Shown: positions 1-8,962 of the stretch, in pieces
Layout of the letters: the number at the start of each line of letters is the position of its first letter
Position numbering within the stretch: position 1 is the stretch's first letter
Origin: Planktothrix sp. FACHB-1365
GTDB lineage: Bacteria > Cyanobacteriota > Cyanobacteriia > Cyanobacteriales > Microcoleaceae
Assembly: GCF_014697575.1 (NCBI RefSeq)
Contig: NZ_JACJSC010000020.1
Location: 49,579 to 113,578 of the forward strand
DNA length: 64,000 nucleotides
Direction of reading: 5' to 3'
Made by a program: the position numbers and the translations under genes
Notes under the pieces: generated by a model
What the model saw: the letters and a program-made list of their open reading frames with translations, nothing else
Told to the model about the DNA's origin: nothing
Databases searched by the model: none

Positions 1-62
1 ATCTCCTCAAAGAGCGTCAAGCTTTTTTAGAGATTCTCGATAATATTCATGAAATCTGGTAA
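1..62 (+). CDS. 3' end of an upstream coding sequence (partial)
   Basis: One frame is open from the window edge for 19 full codons and stops with TAA at 60-62. The readable C-terminus is LLKERQAFLEILDNIHEIW, which looks like a charged amphipathic helix. The frame continues out of the window, so length and family cannot be judged. It would be co-directional with the sulfotransferase gene that starts 42 bases later and may share its transcript. The fragment could be chance, since only about 20 codons are visible. Confidence 0.4.
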   Translation, partial: LLKERQAFLEILDNIHEIW

Positions 63-104
63 CGGTTAACTGTCCCTTGTCTCCCCTTAACCAATTGAAA
101 ACTT

Positions 105-2693
105 ATGCCCAAGCAAAACCCAGAACAAACTGTTTTCATTATCACCGGAATGCACCGTTCAGGATCTTCCTTAACCGCATCAATTCTTCAGAGCGCAGGG
201 GTTCATATTGGTCGTCGCTTAATGAAAAGTACCGAGTTTAATCAAAAAGGATATTTTGAAAATTTAGATTTTTTTGAATTTCATTTAGATGCCTTTCGTT
301 CACAAGGCGTTAATATTGATGGTTGGACACTTCAAGATAACTTAGAGATAGAAGATCAATTCATTGACCGAGCTAAAGAACTCATCGAACAAAATGCTTT
401 AAGTGCTGTCTGGGGATGGAAAGAACCTAGAACTACTCTATTTTTAGAGTTTTGGGCAAAACTGTTACCCGAAGCCAAATTTTTATTGATTTTTCGTTCT
501 CCTTGGGAAGTGGCAGATTCCCTGTATCGGCGACAAGATGAAATCTTTCAAACTCAGCCGGAATTAGCCATCAAATATTGGCAGTATTATAATCAAAAAA
601 TCCTGAATTTTTATAATCAAGAGCAACATCGTTGTCTCCTAACCAATCTACACACAATTATTCAAAACCAAACTGCCTATATTGATACTATTAATCAAAA
701 GTTTAACGTTGAGTTAAGTTATCCAGCACCCACTGCTTACGAGCCTTCTTTATTAAAAACTGAGATTTCTTCAAACAGTCAGAAACCGACTTTAATTGAC
801 TATTATTTTCCTGAAGCCATTGAACTATATCAGGAACTTGAAGGGAGAGCATGGCATCCTGAACAAACACCAGACTTTTCTTGGCAAGACTTATTAAAAC
901 CATCTCTGTATCGCTCTTGGGCCTTTCAAGATTGGGCGAATGGGCGTCGATTAGAACAGGAAAATAAATCCTTAAAAGCTCAATTGCAAGACCAACAAGC
1001 TGAAGTCCAAGAAGCTCAATTAATTAAAACTGAGTTAGAGCAAACAAAAACTCAATTAAAAACGGCAGAAAATTTATTAGATCAATCTCAATTTCAATTA
1101 CATGAAACCGAAACGGTTTTAGAAAAATCTCAAGCTCAACTAACAGAAACCGAAACAGCTTTAGAAAAATCTCAAGCTCAACTAACAGAAACCGAAACGG
1201 TTTTAGAAAAATCTCAAGCTCAACTAACAGAAACCGAAACGGTTTTAGAAAAATCTCAAACCCAGTTACAACGAACCGAGTCTGTTTTACAACAATCTCA
1301 TACTCAACTCAACCAAACTCGGACTGAATTAGAAACCGCTAAAACTCAACTGAGTCAAGCTCAATTTGATGTAATGCGGTATCAATCCCAATTACATCAA
1401 ACTCAGGAAGAATTAGAATATTATGAACTAAACTGGCCTCAAGTTCAGGACGATTTAACACGGTATAAAACTCAACTTGGGGAATCGGAAGCTAAAATTT
1501 ATGAAGCTGAAGCTTTATTGAGTCAATTAATGATGCAGTTACAACAAACCCAAAAGCGAGAAGAACGCTTTCAAATTCAACTGCATCAAACCGTAAAAGA
1601 ACTAGAAGAAAAAACAACTCAACTGCACCAAGAACAAGCAGCTTTGCAACAAGCAACTAATCAAGTTAAACAACTAAAACGGGATTTAAAACGCTCAAAT
1701 TCCCAACTGTATCAAGTGCAAGGAGAGTTAGATTTATACCATTCTCAATTAGAACAATCGGTATCTCAATTAGAAATAGTGCAAACGGAATTGACTCAAA
1801 CTCAGTCACAATTCCAAGAAGTGCAACAGGAGTTAGAACAACAGAAGACTTATATTCAGGAACTTGAAACATCTGTTGAGCAGCTTGAACAAGCCCAAGC
1901 CCAACTCACCCAAACTCAGTCACAATTCCAAGAAGTGCAACAAGAGTTAGAACAACAGAAGACTTATATTCAGGAACTTGAAACATCTGTTGAACAGCTT
2001 GAACAAGCCCAAGCCCAACTCACCCAAACTCAGTCACAATTCCAAGAAGTGCAACAGGAGTTAGAACAACAGAAGACTTATATTCAGGAACTTGAAACAT
2101 CTGTTGAACAGCTTGAACAAGCCCAAGCCCAACTCACCCAAACTCAATCACAATACCAGCAAACCAAACGAGACTTAAAACAAAAACAAGCTCAAATTCA
2201 TCAACTACAAACTGAATTGAAGCGATCGCAAGCTCAACTGCACGAACTCCAAGTTGAATTAGCTCAATCCCAAGCTCAATTAGAACAAATGCAGGAACGG
2301 CAACGCTTAGAGCAAACAATGGCTGAAGATCCCAAACCAGAAAGCGAAATCAACTACAACCTATTAATTTGGGATGCTTGGAATGCTTACCGAAATGGTA
2401 AATTACCTTTAATGAAACAGCATCTTCAGCAAGCGTTGAAATTAACTAAAACCTCTCCAAGTGAAACAATTTTGACTTGGTTAGAAACCTTTTCTAAATT
2501 ATCCTTAGCCCAAGGCTTTGAACTAGATTCCCATGGTTTAACCCATTCTGAGGAATGGCAACAGTTAATGCGCCAAATGATGGTCAAAAAACCAATGCCA
2601 TTACCTTTAATTAAACCTTATCTATCCACTCCAGAACAGCCTGAATCTGAACCAATAGCTCTGAGTGGGGCAGAAAATCCTAACTTAAATTAA
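105..2693 (+). CDS. Sulfotransferase-domain protein with long repetitive coiled coil
   Basis: The N-terminal ~230 residues resemble a PAPS-dependent sulfotransferase. The loop GMHRSGSS (residues ~15-22) fits the 5'-phosphosulfate-binding motif, and FLLIFRSPWEVADSLYRR (~127-144) fits the 3'-phosphate-binding element. Residues ~285-740 are an almost unbroken coiled coil rich in Q, L, E and T. It contains four copies of a 14-residue unit (ETETVLEKSQAQLT type) and three near-identical copies of a 38-residue unit. A short globular tail (~745-862) follows. Many bacterial glycan sulfotransferases carry extra domains, and this coiled coil may serve for oligomerisation or tethering (inference). The acceptor is unknown. 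No clear Shine-Dalgarno precedes the ATG. The gene converges on a TPR gene across a 28-bp perfect palindrome. Confidence 0.75.
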   Translation: MPKQNPEQTVFIITGMHRSGSSLTASILQSAGVHIGRRLMKSTEFNQKGYFENLDFFEFHLDAFRSQGVNIDGWTLQDNLEIEDQFIDRAKELIEQNALSAVWGWKEPRTTLFLEFWAKLLPEAKFLLIFRSPWEVADSLYRRQDEIFQTQPELAIKYWQYYNQKILNFYNQEQHRCLLTNLHTIIQNQTAYIDTINQKFNVELSYPAPTAYEPSLLKTEISSNSQKPTLIDYYFPEAIELYQELEGRAWHPEQTPDFSWQDLLKPSLYRSWAFQDWANGRRLEQENKSLKAQLQDQQAEVQEAQLIKTELEQTKTQLKTAENLLDQSQFQLHETETVLEKSQAQLTETETALEKSQAQLTETETVLEKSQAQLTETETVLEKSQTQLQRTESVLQQSHTQLNQTRTELETAKTQLSQAQFDVMRYQSQLHQTQEELEYYELNWPQVQDDLTRYKTQLGESEAKIYEAEALLSQLMMQLQQTQKREERFQIQLHQTVKELEEKTTQLHQEQAALQQATNQVKQLKRDLKRSNSQLYQVQGELDLYHSQLEQSVSQLEIVQTELTQTQSQFQEVQQELEQQKTYIQELETSVEQLEQAQAQLTQTQSQFQEVQQELEQQKTYIQELETSVEQLEQAQAQLTQTQSQFQEVQQELEQQKTYIQELETSVEQLEQAQAQLTQTQSQYQQTKRDLKQKQAQIHQLQTELKRSQAQLHELQVELAQSQAQLEQMQERQRLEQTMAEDPKPESEINYNLLIWDAWNAYRNGKLPLMKQHLQQALKLTKTSPSETILTWLETFSKLSLAQGFELDSHGLTHSEEWQQLMRQMMVKKPMPLPLIKPYLSTPEQPESEPIALSGAENPNLN
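1104..1271 (+). repeat. In-frame 42-bp tandem repeat, 4 copies
   Basis: Copies begin at 1104, 1146, 1188 and 1230, each starting GAAACCGAAAC. They encode four 14-residue heptad-pair units of the coiled coil. Near identity at the DNA level points to recent slippage or unequal recombination. The 42-bp unit equals exactly two heptads, so copy-number changes preserve both frame and coiled-coil register. Confidence 0.85.
1803..2144 (+). repeat. In-frame 114-bp tandem repeat, 3 copies
   Basis: Copies start at 1803, 1917 and 2031 (CAGTCACAATTCC...), with a diverged fourth start at 2145. Each encodes 38 residues of the coiled coil (QSQFQEVQQELEQQ...). The copies differ by only a few bases, so the array probably expanded recently. 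Confidence 0.85.
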
Positions 2694-2708
2694 GCTAAGA
2701 CTCCTCGC

Positions 2709-2736
2709 GTAGAGACGTTTCATGAAACGTCTCTAC
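2709..2736. terminator. 28-bp perfect palindrome between convergent genes
   Basis: The arms GTAGAGACGTTTCA and TGAAACGTCTCTAC are exact reverse complements. The palindrome lies between the stop codons of the sulfotransferase gene and the opposing TPR gene. A relative with the same outer arms but a different centre lies at 38821-38850, also between convergent genes. The element is probably a dispersed cyanobacterial palindromic repeat that may act as a bidirectional transcription barrier; no T-run is present. Confidence 0.6.
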
Positions 2737-2768
2737 CCAGGCGGAACGTTAAGGTTGAAGTCCAAGTT

Positions 2769-4046
2769 TTACGGCTTCTGGGCGCGATGGTAACAAAGTT
2801 CGGCTTCTTCTGTTTCCCCCAGTTGAGTTAAAACATCCCCCAATAGCTGGTAGGTAGATAGCCAGTTCGGATTTAATTCGATGACTCGGCGGTAACATTG
2901 GGCTGCTGCTTCTAAGTCCGCTTTGGCAGCTTGGGGAAGAGGTTGTAAGGGAGAGCGATTTTGCAACGCTTCCCCCAAATGTTGGTAAACAACATCAGAT
3001 TCGCTGATATTTAAGGCGCGACGGTAAGCAGCAATCCCTTCATCCCAACGTTGCAGTTGAGCCAAGGCAAACCCTAAATGATCTTGAGCTTCCAAGGAAT
3101 TTGGATCAAGTTCAACGGAATGGTGATAGGCAGTAACCGCCTGTGGCCACCGTTGTAAGGTCGCTAAAGCATCCCCCAAATGTTGGTAAATAATCGCCAC
3201 ATCAGGAGCCAGTTCCAATGCTTGATGATAGGAGGTAATTGCCTCTTCCCATTGGTGGGTTAGGGATAAGGTATGTCCGAGAAAATGATAATAAATGGCG
3301 AATTGAGGGTCAATTTCTGTGGCTTTACGGAAATCGGTAATCGCCTCTTGCATTTTGCCTTGATTTCTGCTAATCAAGCCTAACTTATAATGAGTCCAGG
3401 ATGATTTGGGGTTCAGTTTAATCACCTGTTGATAAGACTCAACGGCTTCCTCAATTTGGTTTAGAGCTTCTAACGCTTCTCCCAACTGTTGATAAAGTTC
3501 CCAGTTGTTGGGACTGACTTCAAGGGCTTTCCGCAAATAAGCAATGCCTTCGCCTCCTCGTCCTTGTCTAGCAAAGGCTTCCCACAAATAGTGATAACAG
3601 GAGGTTGCATCCGGTTCCAATTCAAGTGTGGTTTGTAGGGAACTGATGGCTTCTGAAAAATGTCCTTGTTGACAAAGCAGTTTCCCTAAACTTTGCTGAA
3701 ACTCATAAAAATCAGGATTCAGTTCCACCGCGCGACGATAGGCTTCCGTTGCTTCAGGGAGTCTACCCTGTTGCTCTAGGAGTTCTCCCAGGTTATAGTA
3801 AGACCAAGCCGAGTTAGGGTTCAATTCGCAGGCTTTTTGGTAACTGGCGATCGCCTCCTCAACCTCACCCAGTTGAGCCAGGGTTTCCCCTAAATTGTGG
3901 TGATACCAGGAAAAATTGGGTTTTTCGTTAATGGCTTGATGGTATATAGTAACCGCTTCTTGAAGTTGGTTAAGTTGCTTGAGTCTGTTAGCTTGGTCAA
4001 AATAGGTTGCAGAGGTTTGGTCATTATTGATCAATACACTGTTCAT
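2769..4046 (-). CDS. Tetratricopeptide repeat protein
   Basis: The 425 residues consist almost wholly of about 11 consecutive 34-residue TPR motifs, with typical signatures such as A(I/V).SYQ(K/Q)A.EL.P. No signal peptide or catalytic domain is visible. TPR arrays are helical scaffolds for protein-protein contacts. The same kind of repeat occurs fused to glycosyltransferases elsewhere in this window, so this protein may act as an adaptor for those enzymes (inference). It is divergent from the 1210-aa multidomain gene, with only 55 bases between the two ATGs, so their promoters must overlap. It ends against the palindrome at 2709-2736. Confidence 0.85.
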   Translation of the reverse strand: MNSVLINNDQTSATYFDQANRLKQLNQLQEAVTIYHQAINEKPNFSWYHHNLGETLAQLGEVEEAIASYQKACELNPNSAWSYYNLGELLEQQGRLPEATEAYRRAVELNPDFYEFQQSLGKLLCQQGHFSEAISSLQTTLELEPDATSCYHYLWEAFARQGRGGEGIAYLRKALEVSPNNWELYQQLGEALEALNQIEEAVESYQQVIKLNPKSSWTHYKLGLISRNQGKMQEAITDFRKATEIDPQFAIYYHFLGHTLSLTHQWEEAITSYHQALELAPDVAIIYQHLGDALATLQRWPQAVTAYHHSVELDPNSLEAQDHLGFALAQLQRWDEGIAAYRRALNISESDVVYQHLGEALQNRSPLQPLPQAAKADLEAAAQCYRRVIELNPNWLSTYQLLGDVLTQLGETEEAELCYHRAQKP

Positions 4047-4101
4047 GTTAATCTAGTCTTACTCTAATTTTACTTCTCTATCTAAAATATACCTTGCTGT
4101 T

Positions 4102-7100
4102 ATGAGATTTATCACAAAAGTTAATTTTAATAAAAATATAGAAGAAGCTGATCGGTTTTGTAAATTTGATTTTGATCTTGTTCCAGAAATAATAGAGGAA
4201 CATCTGAAGTTATCCGGTTGGGTAATTGGAATAGAATCCCCAGCCGTTGGTGTTGAATTAATTCAAGATGGTCAGTTAGTAGGGGAAGCTCCTTTAACAA
4301 TTCATCGTCCTCGTGCTGCTAAAATCTATGCAACTTTTCCGGGTGCTGAACAAAGTGGTTTTATAATTGATACGACGCTAGAGAAAATTAATGTAGAATC
4401 GGGACATATTTTGATCCAAGCTGTTTTGGAAAATTTTCAAAGAATTCCATTGTCTAGCCTGAATTTATCGCAAATTTCTGTGCCTAGTCCCCCAAAGAAA
4501 ACGTTTTTTATTCATGTTCCTAAAACGGCGGGAAGTTCATTTAATAAGTTTTTACATACCTATCTACATGGAGATAGTCACTGTGAAGCTTATTTAGAAG
4601 TGAATCAACTCTGGGCATTCCAAAATTTAGATGTCCTAAAAAGCTGGGACTTTATTTCGGGACATTTGAATATTCAATATTTTAATAGAAACTTTAAAAA
4701 AGACAACTATTTACTGGTTACTTTACTCAGAAACCCTCTTGATCAACTTATCTCTCATGTAAATTGGCTGGCTTCTGTTCACCAGTGTGATCACAACTCA
4801 AGATTTTATCAATCTCATCCAGATTATATCAAAAAAATGGGATATAATCTCTATGAAAAAGACTTAAAAGATCATCGGGATATTGTTGATTTTTTGCTGA
4901 AATATAAATTATTTAAAAATAGTCAATCGTCTTTTTTCCAGTCCGATTCTAACTTAGATGCTGATCAAATAATTGAAAACTTACTTGACTTTGATTTGGT
5001 AGGATTAACAGAGGATTATAGCCAATTTCTTAAAAACTATATCACCCTGATTGGTTTAGAACCTATTGTCGAACCTGTAATTGAGCAGATCAATGTAAAT
5101 TCAGAACCCGCTTTAAATAAGAAGGAACTACTAAATAATAGCAATTTTGTTGAATTTATCAATGATTATAACGCTGTTGATATCAAAGTTTACAATTATT
5201 TTTATGAATTAAATAAAAACCGAGTAGACAGTTTTCGCTCTGATGATTTGTCAACAGACCACAAGAAAAATCAAAAGATAGAGTTGGTTTTAGACAAGAT
5301 AAAAAAATCTGTCAGTGAACCCAATCATGATTTAGAAGAAAGTGGCCAAGAGTTAACCATAACTAAAGCAGAACTTCAAAATACACGAGAGGAGTTAGAA
5401 CGTTTACAATCTCAGTTCGATGAAGTTTTATCGGAATTAGAACAAGCACATTGGGAACTTCATCAAACTGAACAAGCCCAGTCTGGAAAAGCTGTTTCAA
5501 CTTTAAAAGGAGAACCTGATCTAGAAGCCATTAAAGACACACAAATACTTGAGCATCAAGAGTTAAGAACTGATAAAATTCTACTGTGTGCGATTGCGAA
5601 AAATGAAGCTGCTTATTTAGTAGAATGGGTTGCTTATCATAAATTTATTATCGGTTTTGATCAGGTTTTAATTTATAATAATGATAGTAAAGATGACAGC
5701 AAGTTACTCCTTGAGCAATTAGACAAACTTGGAATTTGTCAATATAAATATTGGCCCAGATCCAAAGGCGAAATTCCCCAGCTAACTGCATATAACGATG
5801 CGATTCAAACTCAGAGTCAATCCTATAAATGGGTTTGTTTCTTGGATTTAGATGAGTTTTTGGTGCTGAAAAATTTTAATTCGATTCACGAGTGTATCCA
5901 ATCTTTTGAAAACCAAGCTGATAGTATCCAGATCAACTGGTTAATGTTTGGGTCTTCAGGACACTCTACTTACAGCCCTGAACCTGTTATTCAAAGATTT
6001 ACAAAATGTGCTGATAAAGATAACCCTAATTCCATAACCGACAATAAGCACATGAAATCTATATCGAAAATAGATTCTATAGAATCTATAGACATTCATA
6101 TTCCGCGACTAAAACCTAATTCCAGATATTTTCACATTGATGGAACAGAACTGCATTTCGGTGCTAATCCAACTTCAGAGCATATTAAGGGTCAAGGGTA
6201 TATTAATCATCACCCAGCCCAAATCAACCATTATCAATCAAAATCTTTAGAAGAATACAAATGTAGAAAACTCAAAGGCAGAGCTACCGTTGATGAAACT
6301 TCTGCTCAAATTTATCTTAAACCCGGGGATTTTGATCGTCTTAATTCCTATTGTAATCAAATCGACAATCTTGATATTCTTGCTACGCTTTCACCGTTAA
6401 ATCATAAAATTGATTCTATCTATCAAGCTTTAGGGAGCAAGGAAGCATACCAAAATAAATTTAAAAAATTCATCCAGTCAGAAGCAGCTAGATATAATAG
6501 TCTTGGTAAAAGTCCTACTCCTATCAACAAATCAACAATGCCAAAAATCTCTAAGGTTCCTCTATGGGCACCAGAAGCGGTGGGTAAAATTTCCGAGTTT
6601 TTAATGGGAAGGCCAGGGGCTAAAATTTTAGAATTTGGTTCCGGTGGTTCAACAATTTGGCTGTCGAGTTATGATGTTGAGCTAATTAGTATTGAGCATG
6701 ATCAAAGCTGGTTTTACGCCTTACAATCAAAGCTGGAAGAACAGACCATTTCAAACGTTCGTCTCGTCTTCAGAGAAAAGCCCTATTTCAGGATTGCGGA
6801 TGAATTTCCCGATCATCATTTCGATCTGATTTTAGTGGATGGCAGAGATAGAAATGACTGTATTCAAGCCTCCCTTAAAAAAGTTAAAAATGGAGGGTTG
6901 CTGGTACTAGATGATGCCCAACGGACTCGATATCGAATGGGAAGAAATCTACTAGAAGCTTTTCCTTCGGCTAGATACTATCATCCCCAGCGCTATACAC
7001 AAATTTGGTCGATCAGGCATGATTTGAATTGTCGAAGTTTGGCTGTAGACAATCCCTTTGAAGACAAAATAGAAAGAGTTGTTTCTGAGCAATCAGTTAG

Positions 7101-7734
7101 TTCGGACTGGGAACGGATCTTCGAGCAAAATCCTATCCGCCTTTATGCAGGTTCTTTGTCGAAACAGGCGAAGGAAGATGGATGGATCGGATTAGCTCTC
7201 GATAAATCTGATCAATGGCATATTAAACATGATTTAACTCAACCTTTTCCGATTGGTGATGGAGTCGTTGATTGTTTTCAAGCTGAGGATGTAATCGAAC
7301 ATATAGAGCCAGCAGATTTACTATCTGTGACATTTCCTGAGATTTATCGGGTGATGAAGCCAGGGGGTTTTATTAGAATATCACTACCCGACTATCGCTG
7401 CGATTATCTAATTGATCGTTGTTGGAAAAATGAACAAGGAGATGTTTATTATGATCCTCTAGGAGGGGGGAAATGGGATGCTAAACTGAAGCGAGTAACT
7501 CCAGGGGGTCATATTTGGTTTCCTACTTATGAAAGGTTGCGATCTCTCATTGAGTTATCACCTTTACGACATTGTAAGGCTGATTGGTTGCATTACTACG
7601 ACGTGACTGGTCAGCCTGTGATACATGACATTGACTATTCCAAAGGATATATCATGCGAACTCCTGATCATGATCGTCGTGTCCAAAATCCGCGTCGTCC
7701 CTTGTCTATCGTTGTAGATTTGTATAAAGACTAA
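4102..7734 (+). CDS. Four-part sulfotransferase / GT92-like glycosyltransferase / double methyltransferase
   Basis: Order in the 1210 residues: (1) ~20-125, a beta-rich accessory module with GWVIG ... HRPRA ... SGF; (2) ~134-385, a sulfotransferase-like domain with the PAPS loop FFIHVPKTAGSSF and a 3'-phosphate motif LLRNPLDQLISH; (3) ~405-465, a coiled coil; (4) ~490-745, a GT92/DUF23-like glycosyltransferase (CAIAKNEAAYLVEWVAYH, then acidic FLDLDEF); (5) ~830-995, a methyltransferase-like Rossmann domain (KILEFGSGGST); (6) ~1010-1210, a second methyltransferase domain (QAEDVIEHIEP, MKPGGFIRISLPDYR). One chain could thus glycosylate, sulfate and methylate a common glycan, but substrates are unknown. 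Domain assignment is by motif, and each activity is inferred. The frame is continuous with no sign of an assembly fusion. Confidence 0.75.
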   Translation: MRFITKVNFNKNIEEADRFCKFDFDLVPEIIEEHLKLSGWVIGIESPAVGVELIQDGQLVGEAPLTIHRPRAAKIYATFPGAEQSGFIIDTTLEKINVESGHILIQAVLENFQRIPLSSLNLSQISVPSPPKKTFFIHVPKTAGSSFNKFLHTYLHGDSHCEAYLEVNQLWAFQNLDVLKSWDFISGHLNIQYFNRNFKKDNYLLVTLLRNPLDQLISHVNWLASVHQCDHNSRFYQSHPDYIKKMGYNLYEKDLKDHRDIVDFLLKYKLFKNSQSSFFQSDSNLDADQIIENLLDFDLVGLTEDYSQFLKNYITLIGLEPIVEPVIEQINVNSEPALNKKELLNNSNFVEFINDYNAVDIKVYNYFYELNKNRVDSFRSDDLSTDHKKNQKIELVLDKIKKSVSEPNHDLEESGQELTITKAELQNTREELERLQSQFDEVLSELEQAHWELHQTEQAQSGKAVSTLKGEPDLEAIKDTQILEHQELRTDKILLCAIAKNEAAYLVEWVAYHKFIIGFDQVLIYNNDSKDDSKLLLEQLDKLGICQYKYWPRSKGEIPQLTAYNDAIQTQSQSYKWVCFLDLDEFLVLKNFNSIHECIQSFENQADSIQINWLMFGSSGHSTYSPEPVIQRFTKCADKDNPNSITDNKHMKSISKIDSIESIDIHIPRLKPNSRYFHIDGTELHFGANPTSEHIKGQGYINHHPAQINHYQSKSLEEYKCRKLKGRATVDETSAQIYLKPGDFDRLNSYCNQIDNLDILATLSPLNHKIDSIYQALGSKEAYQNKFKKFIQSEAARYNSLGKSPTPINKSTMPKISKVPLWAPEAVGKISEFLMGRPGAKILEFGSGGSTIWLSSYDVELISIEHDQSWFYALQSKLEEQTISNVRLVFREKPYFRIADEFPDHHFDLILVDGRDRNDCIQASLKKVKNGGLLVLDDAQRTRYRMGRNLLEAFPSARYYHPQRYTQIWSIRHDLNCRSLAVDNPFEDKIERVVSEQSVSSDWERIFEQNPIRLYAGSLSKQAKEDGWIGLALDKSDQWHIKHDLTQPFPIGDGVVDCFQAEDVIEHIEPADLLSVTFPEIYRVMKPGGFIRISLPDYRCDYLIDRCWKNEQGDVYYDPLGGGKWDAKLKRVTPGGHIWFPTYERLRSLIELSPLRHCKADWLHYYDVTGQPVIHDIDYSKGYIMRTPDHDRRVQNPRRPLSIVVDLYKD

Positions 7735-7865
7735 GAAGCCACTGAAGGGGTGAAAAGTTGCTTAATCTGTTCCGAAGTCGCATCGCTCAAAAACTGACCC
7801 AAACGTACTTTCACCCCTAGTTGTCGCCCCTTCAGCTTTAAGAGAAAACCTTGATTTTCCTTAGG
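7731..7865 (-). pseudogene. Possible 3' gene remnant
   Basis: Between convergent genes, one minus-strand frame is open for 44 codons after an in-frame TAG. It reads like protein (KGRQLGVKVRLGQFLSDATS in its middle) and ends in a stop overlapping the neighbour's stop by 4 bases. There is no start codon and no recognisable family. The composition and heptad-like C-terminus suggest the tail of a decayed gene, but a chance frame in 181 bases of intergenic DNA cannot be excluded. Confidence 0.25.
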
Positions 7866-7915
7866 CTAAAAGGACTTTATTTCCTTCAAATACCTCCTAG
7901 CAAAAATCATAGGGA

Positions 7916-8890
7916 TTATATTTGAGGCTTTGGATAGTGACTATCTGTATCCAAAACATCATCCAAAGTTAAATCCCATCTAAATCGATCATAGTTTACT
8001 TCTCTAACTTTTTTGACTAAAATAGCAACTCCCCCAAATCCAGCGTGTGCTGCTAGTAATTCTTGCGGTGGATGTACTTGATCTAAATGAAGGCGTAAAG
8101 GTGCAAAAAGACCAGACTTGATAATCTCAAATCCTAAAGCTGGAGAAAATAATACCTTCAAACCTTCATCAGAAAAACGCCAAAAGTCCCAAGGTTTTTC
8201 ATGGATAGGCCAAGCGAAATGACTACTATGGTAAGCAATGCCACCGACTTCAAGAATTTTACTAATTTCTTTAGCAACGAGCCAAGGCATGGCTAAATGT
8301 TCTAAAACAGATAACGAAAAAATTGCATCAAATCGTTGATTACTAAAGTATTGAGAGAGTTGATGAGCATCCCCAACAACATCAGTATTGGAGTCTGGAT
8401 AATAGTCAAATCCTGTGTAAGATTTGAAATTGGAAAATAAAGATCGCTTGCTGGTACTTCCGGGGGAAACAATGCGCGAACCAATTTCTAAAACATTAAA
8501 ATCATTTTGGTTAACTAAATTGATAAAATCATTAAATAAACCGCCAGCATCAATATAGTTTATAGGAGGCTGTGGTAATGACCCATCAAAAACCAGTGTT
8601 TTTTGATAAGTTTCACCTTGACCGTGAGTATTAAGTGTGACTTGATGTTTAGCAATGCGAGGGAGATGAACAACAAAACCACAATTCTGAGTTTGATACT
8701 GGGGATAAACAGCACCGACATCAGGACGAGGATGCCATGAAGTAATTGGGATACTATTACCTCCGAGAAAAATTTCTACTTTGTCTAATGCCCCTTTTTT
8801 AGAAATCAGCCAGCCTCTAATTGTTAGGGAGTAGTCATTTGACCAAGATTCATCGACTACTAAAATTATTTTGTCATCTTCTACGATCAT
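7916..8890 (-). CDS. SAM-dependent methyltransferase with N-terminal accessory module
   Basis: Residues ~8-110 form a beta-rich module with GWLIS, then HPRPDVGAVYPQY and CGF, shared with the GT2 and 1210-aa proteins nearby. Residues ~130-290 are a class I methyltransferase: motif I NVLEIGSR, acidic DVVGDAH, and SLSVLEHLAMPW followed by VGG. The fold is characteristic of glycan and lipid methyltransferases near polysaccharide loci. The start is well supported, with AAGGAAA about 9 bases before the ATG. The gene is followed downstream by the possible gene remnant. It lies 72 bases downstream of another methyltransferase gene on the same strand, so the two may be co-transcribed. The acceptor is unknown. 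Confidence 0.8.
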   Translation of the reverse strand: MIVEDDKIILVVDESWSNDYSLTIRGWLISKKGALDKVEIFLGGNSIPITSWHPRPDVGAVYPQYQTQNCGFVVHLPRIAKHQVTLNTHGQGETYQKTLVFDGSLPQPPINYIDAGGLFNDFINLVNQNDFNVLEIGSRIVSPGSTSKRSLFSNFKSYTGFDYYPDSNTDVVGDAHQLSQYFSNQRFDAIFSLSVLEHLAMPWLVAKEISKILEVGGIAYHSSHFAWPIHEKPWDFWRFSDEGLKVLFSPALGFEIIKSGLFAPLRLHLDQVHPPQELLAAHAGFGGVAILVKKVREVNYDRFRWDLTLDDVLDTDSHYPKPQI

Positions 8891-8962
8891 ACACTGATTT
8901 CCTTTACATTCAAAATTAGGGTTAATGTGTATCTTTATCGTTTGGTATTACACCGCTATAAT

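Noticed and set aside
1666..2319. Minus-strand frames of 60-70 codons opposite the coiled coil
   Set aside because: They repeat with the 114-bp units and are antisense shadows of the repetitive coding strand.
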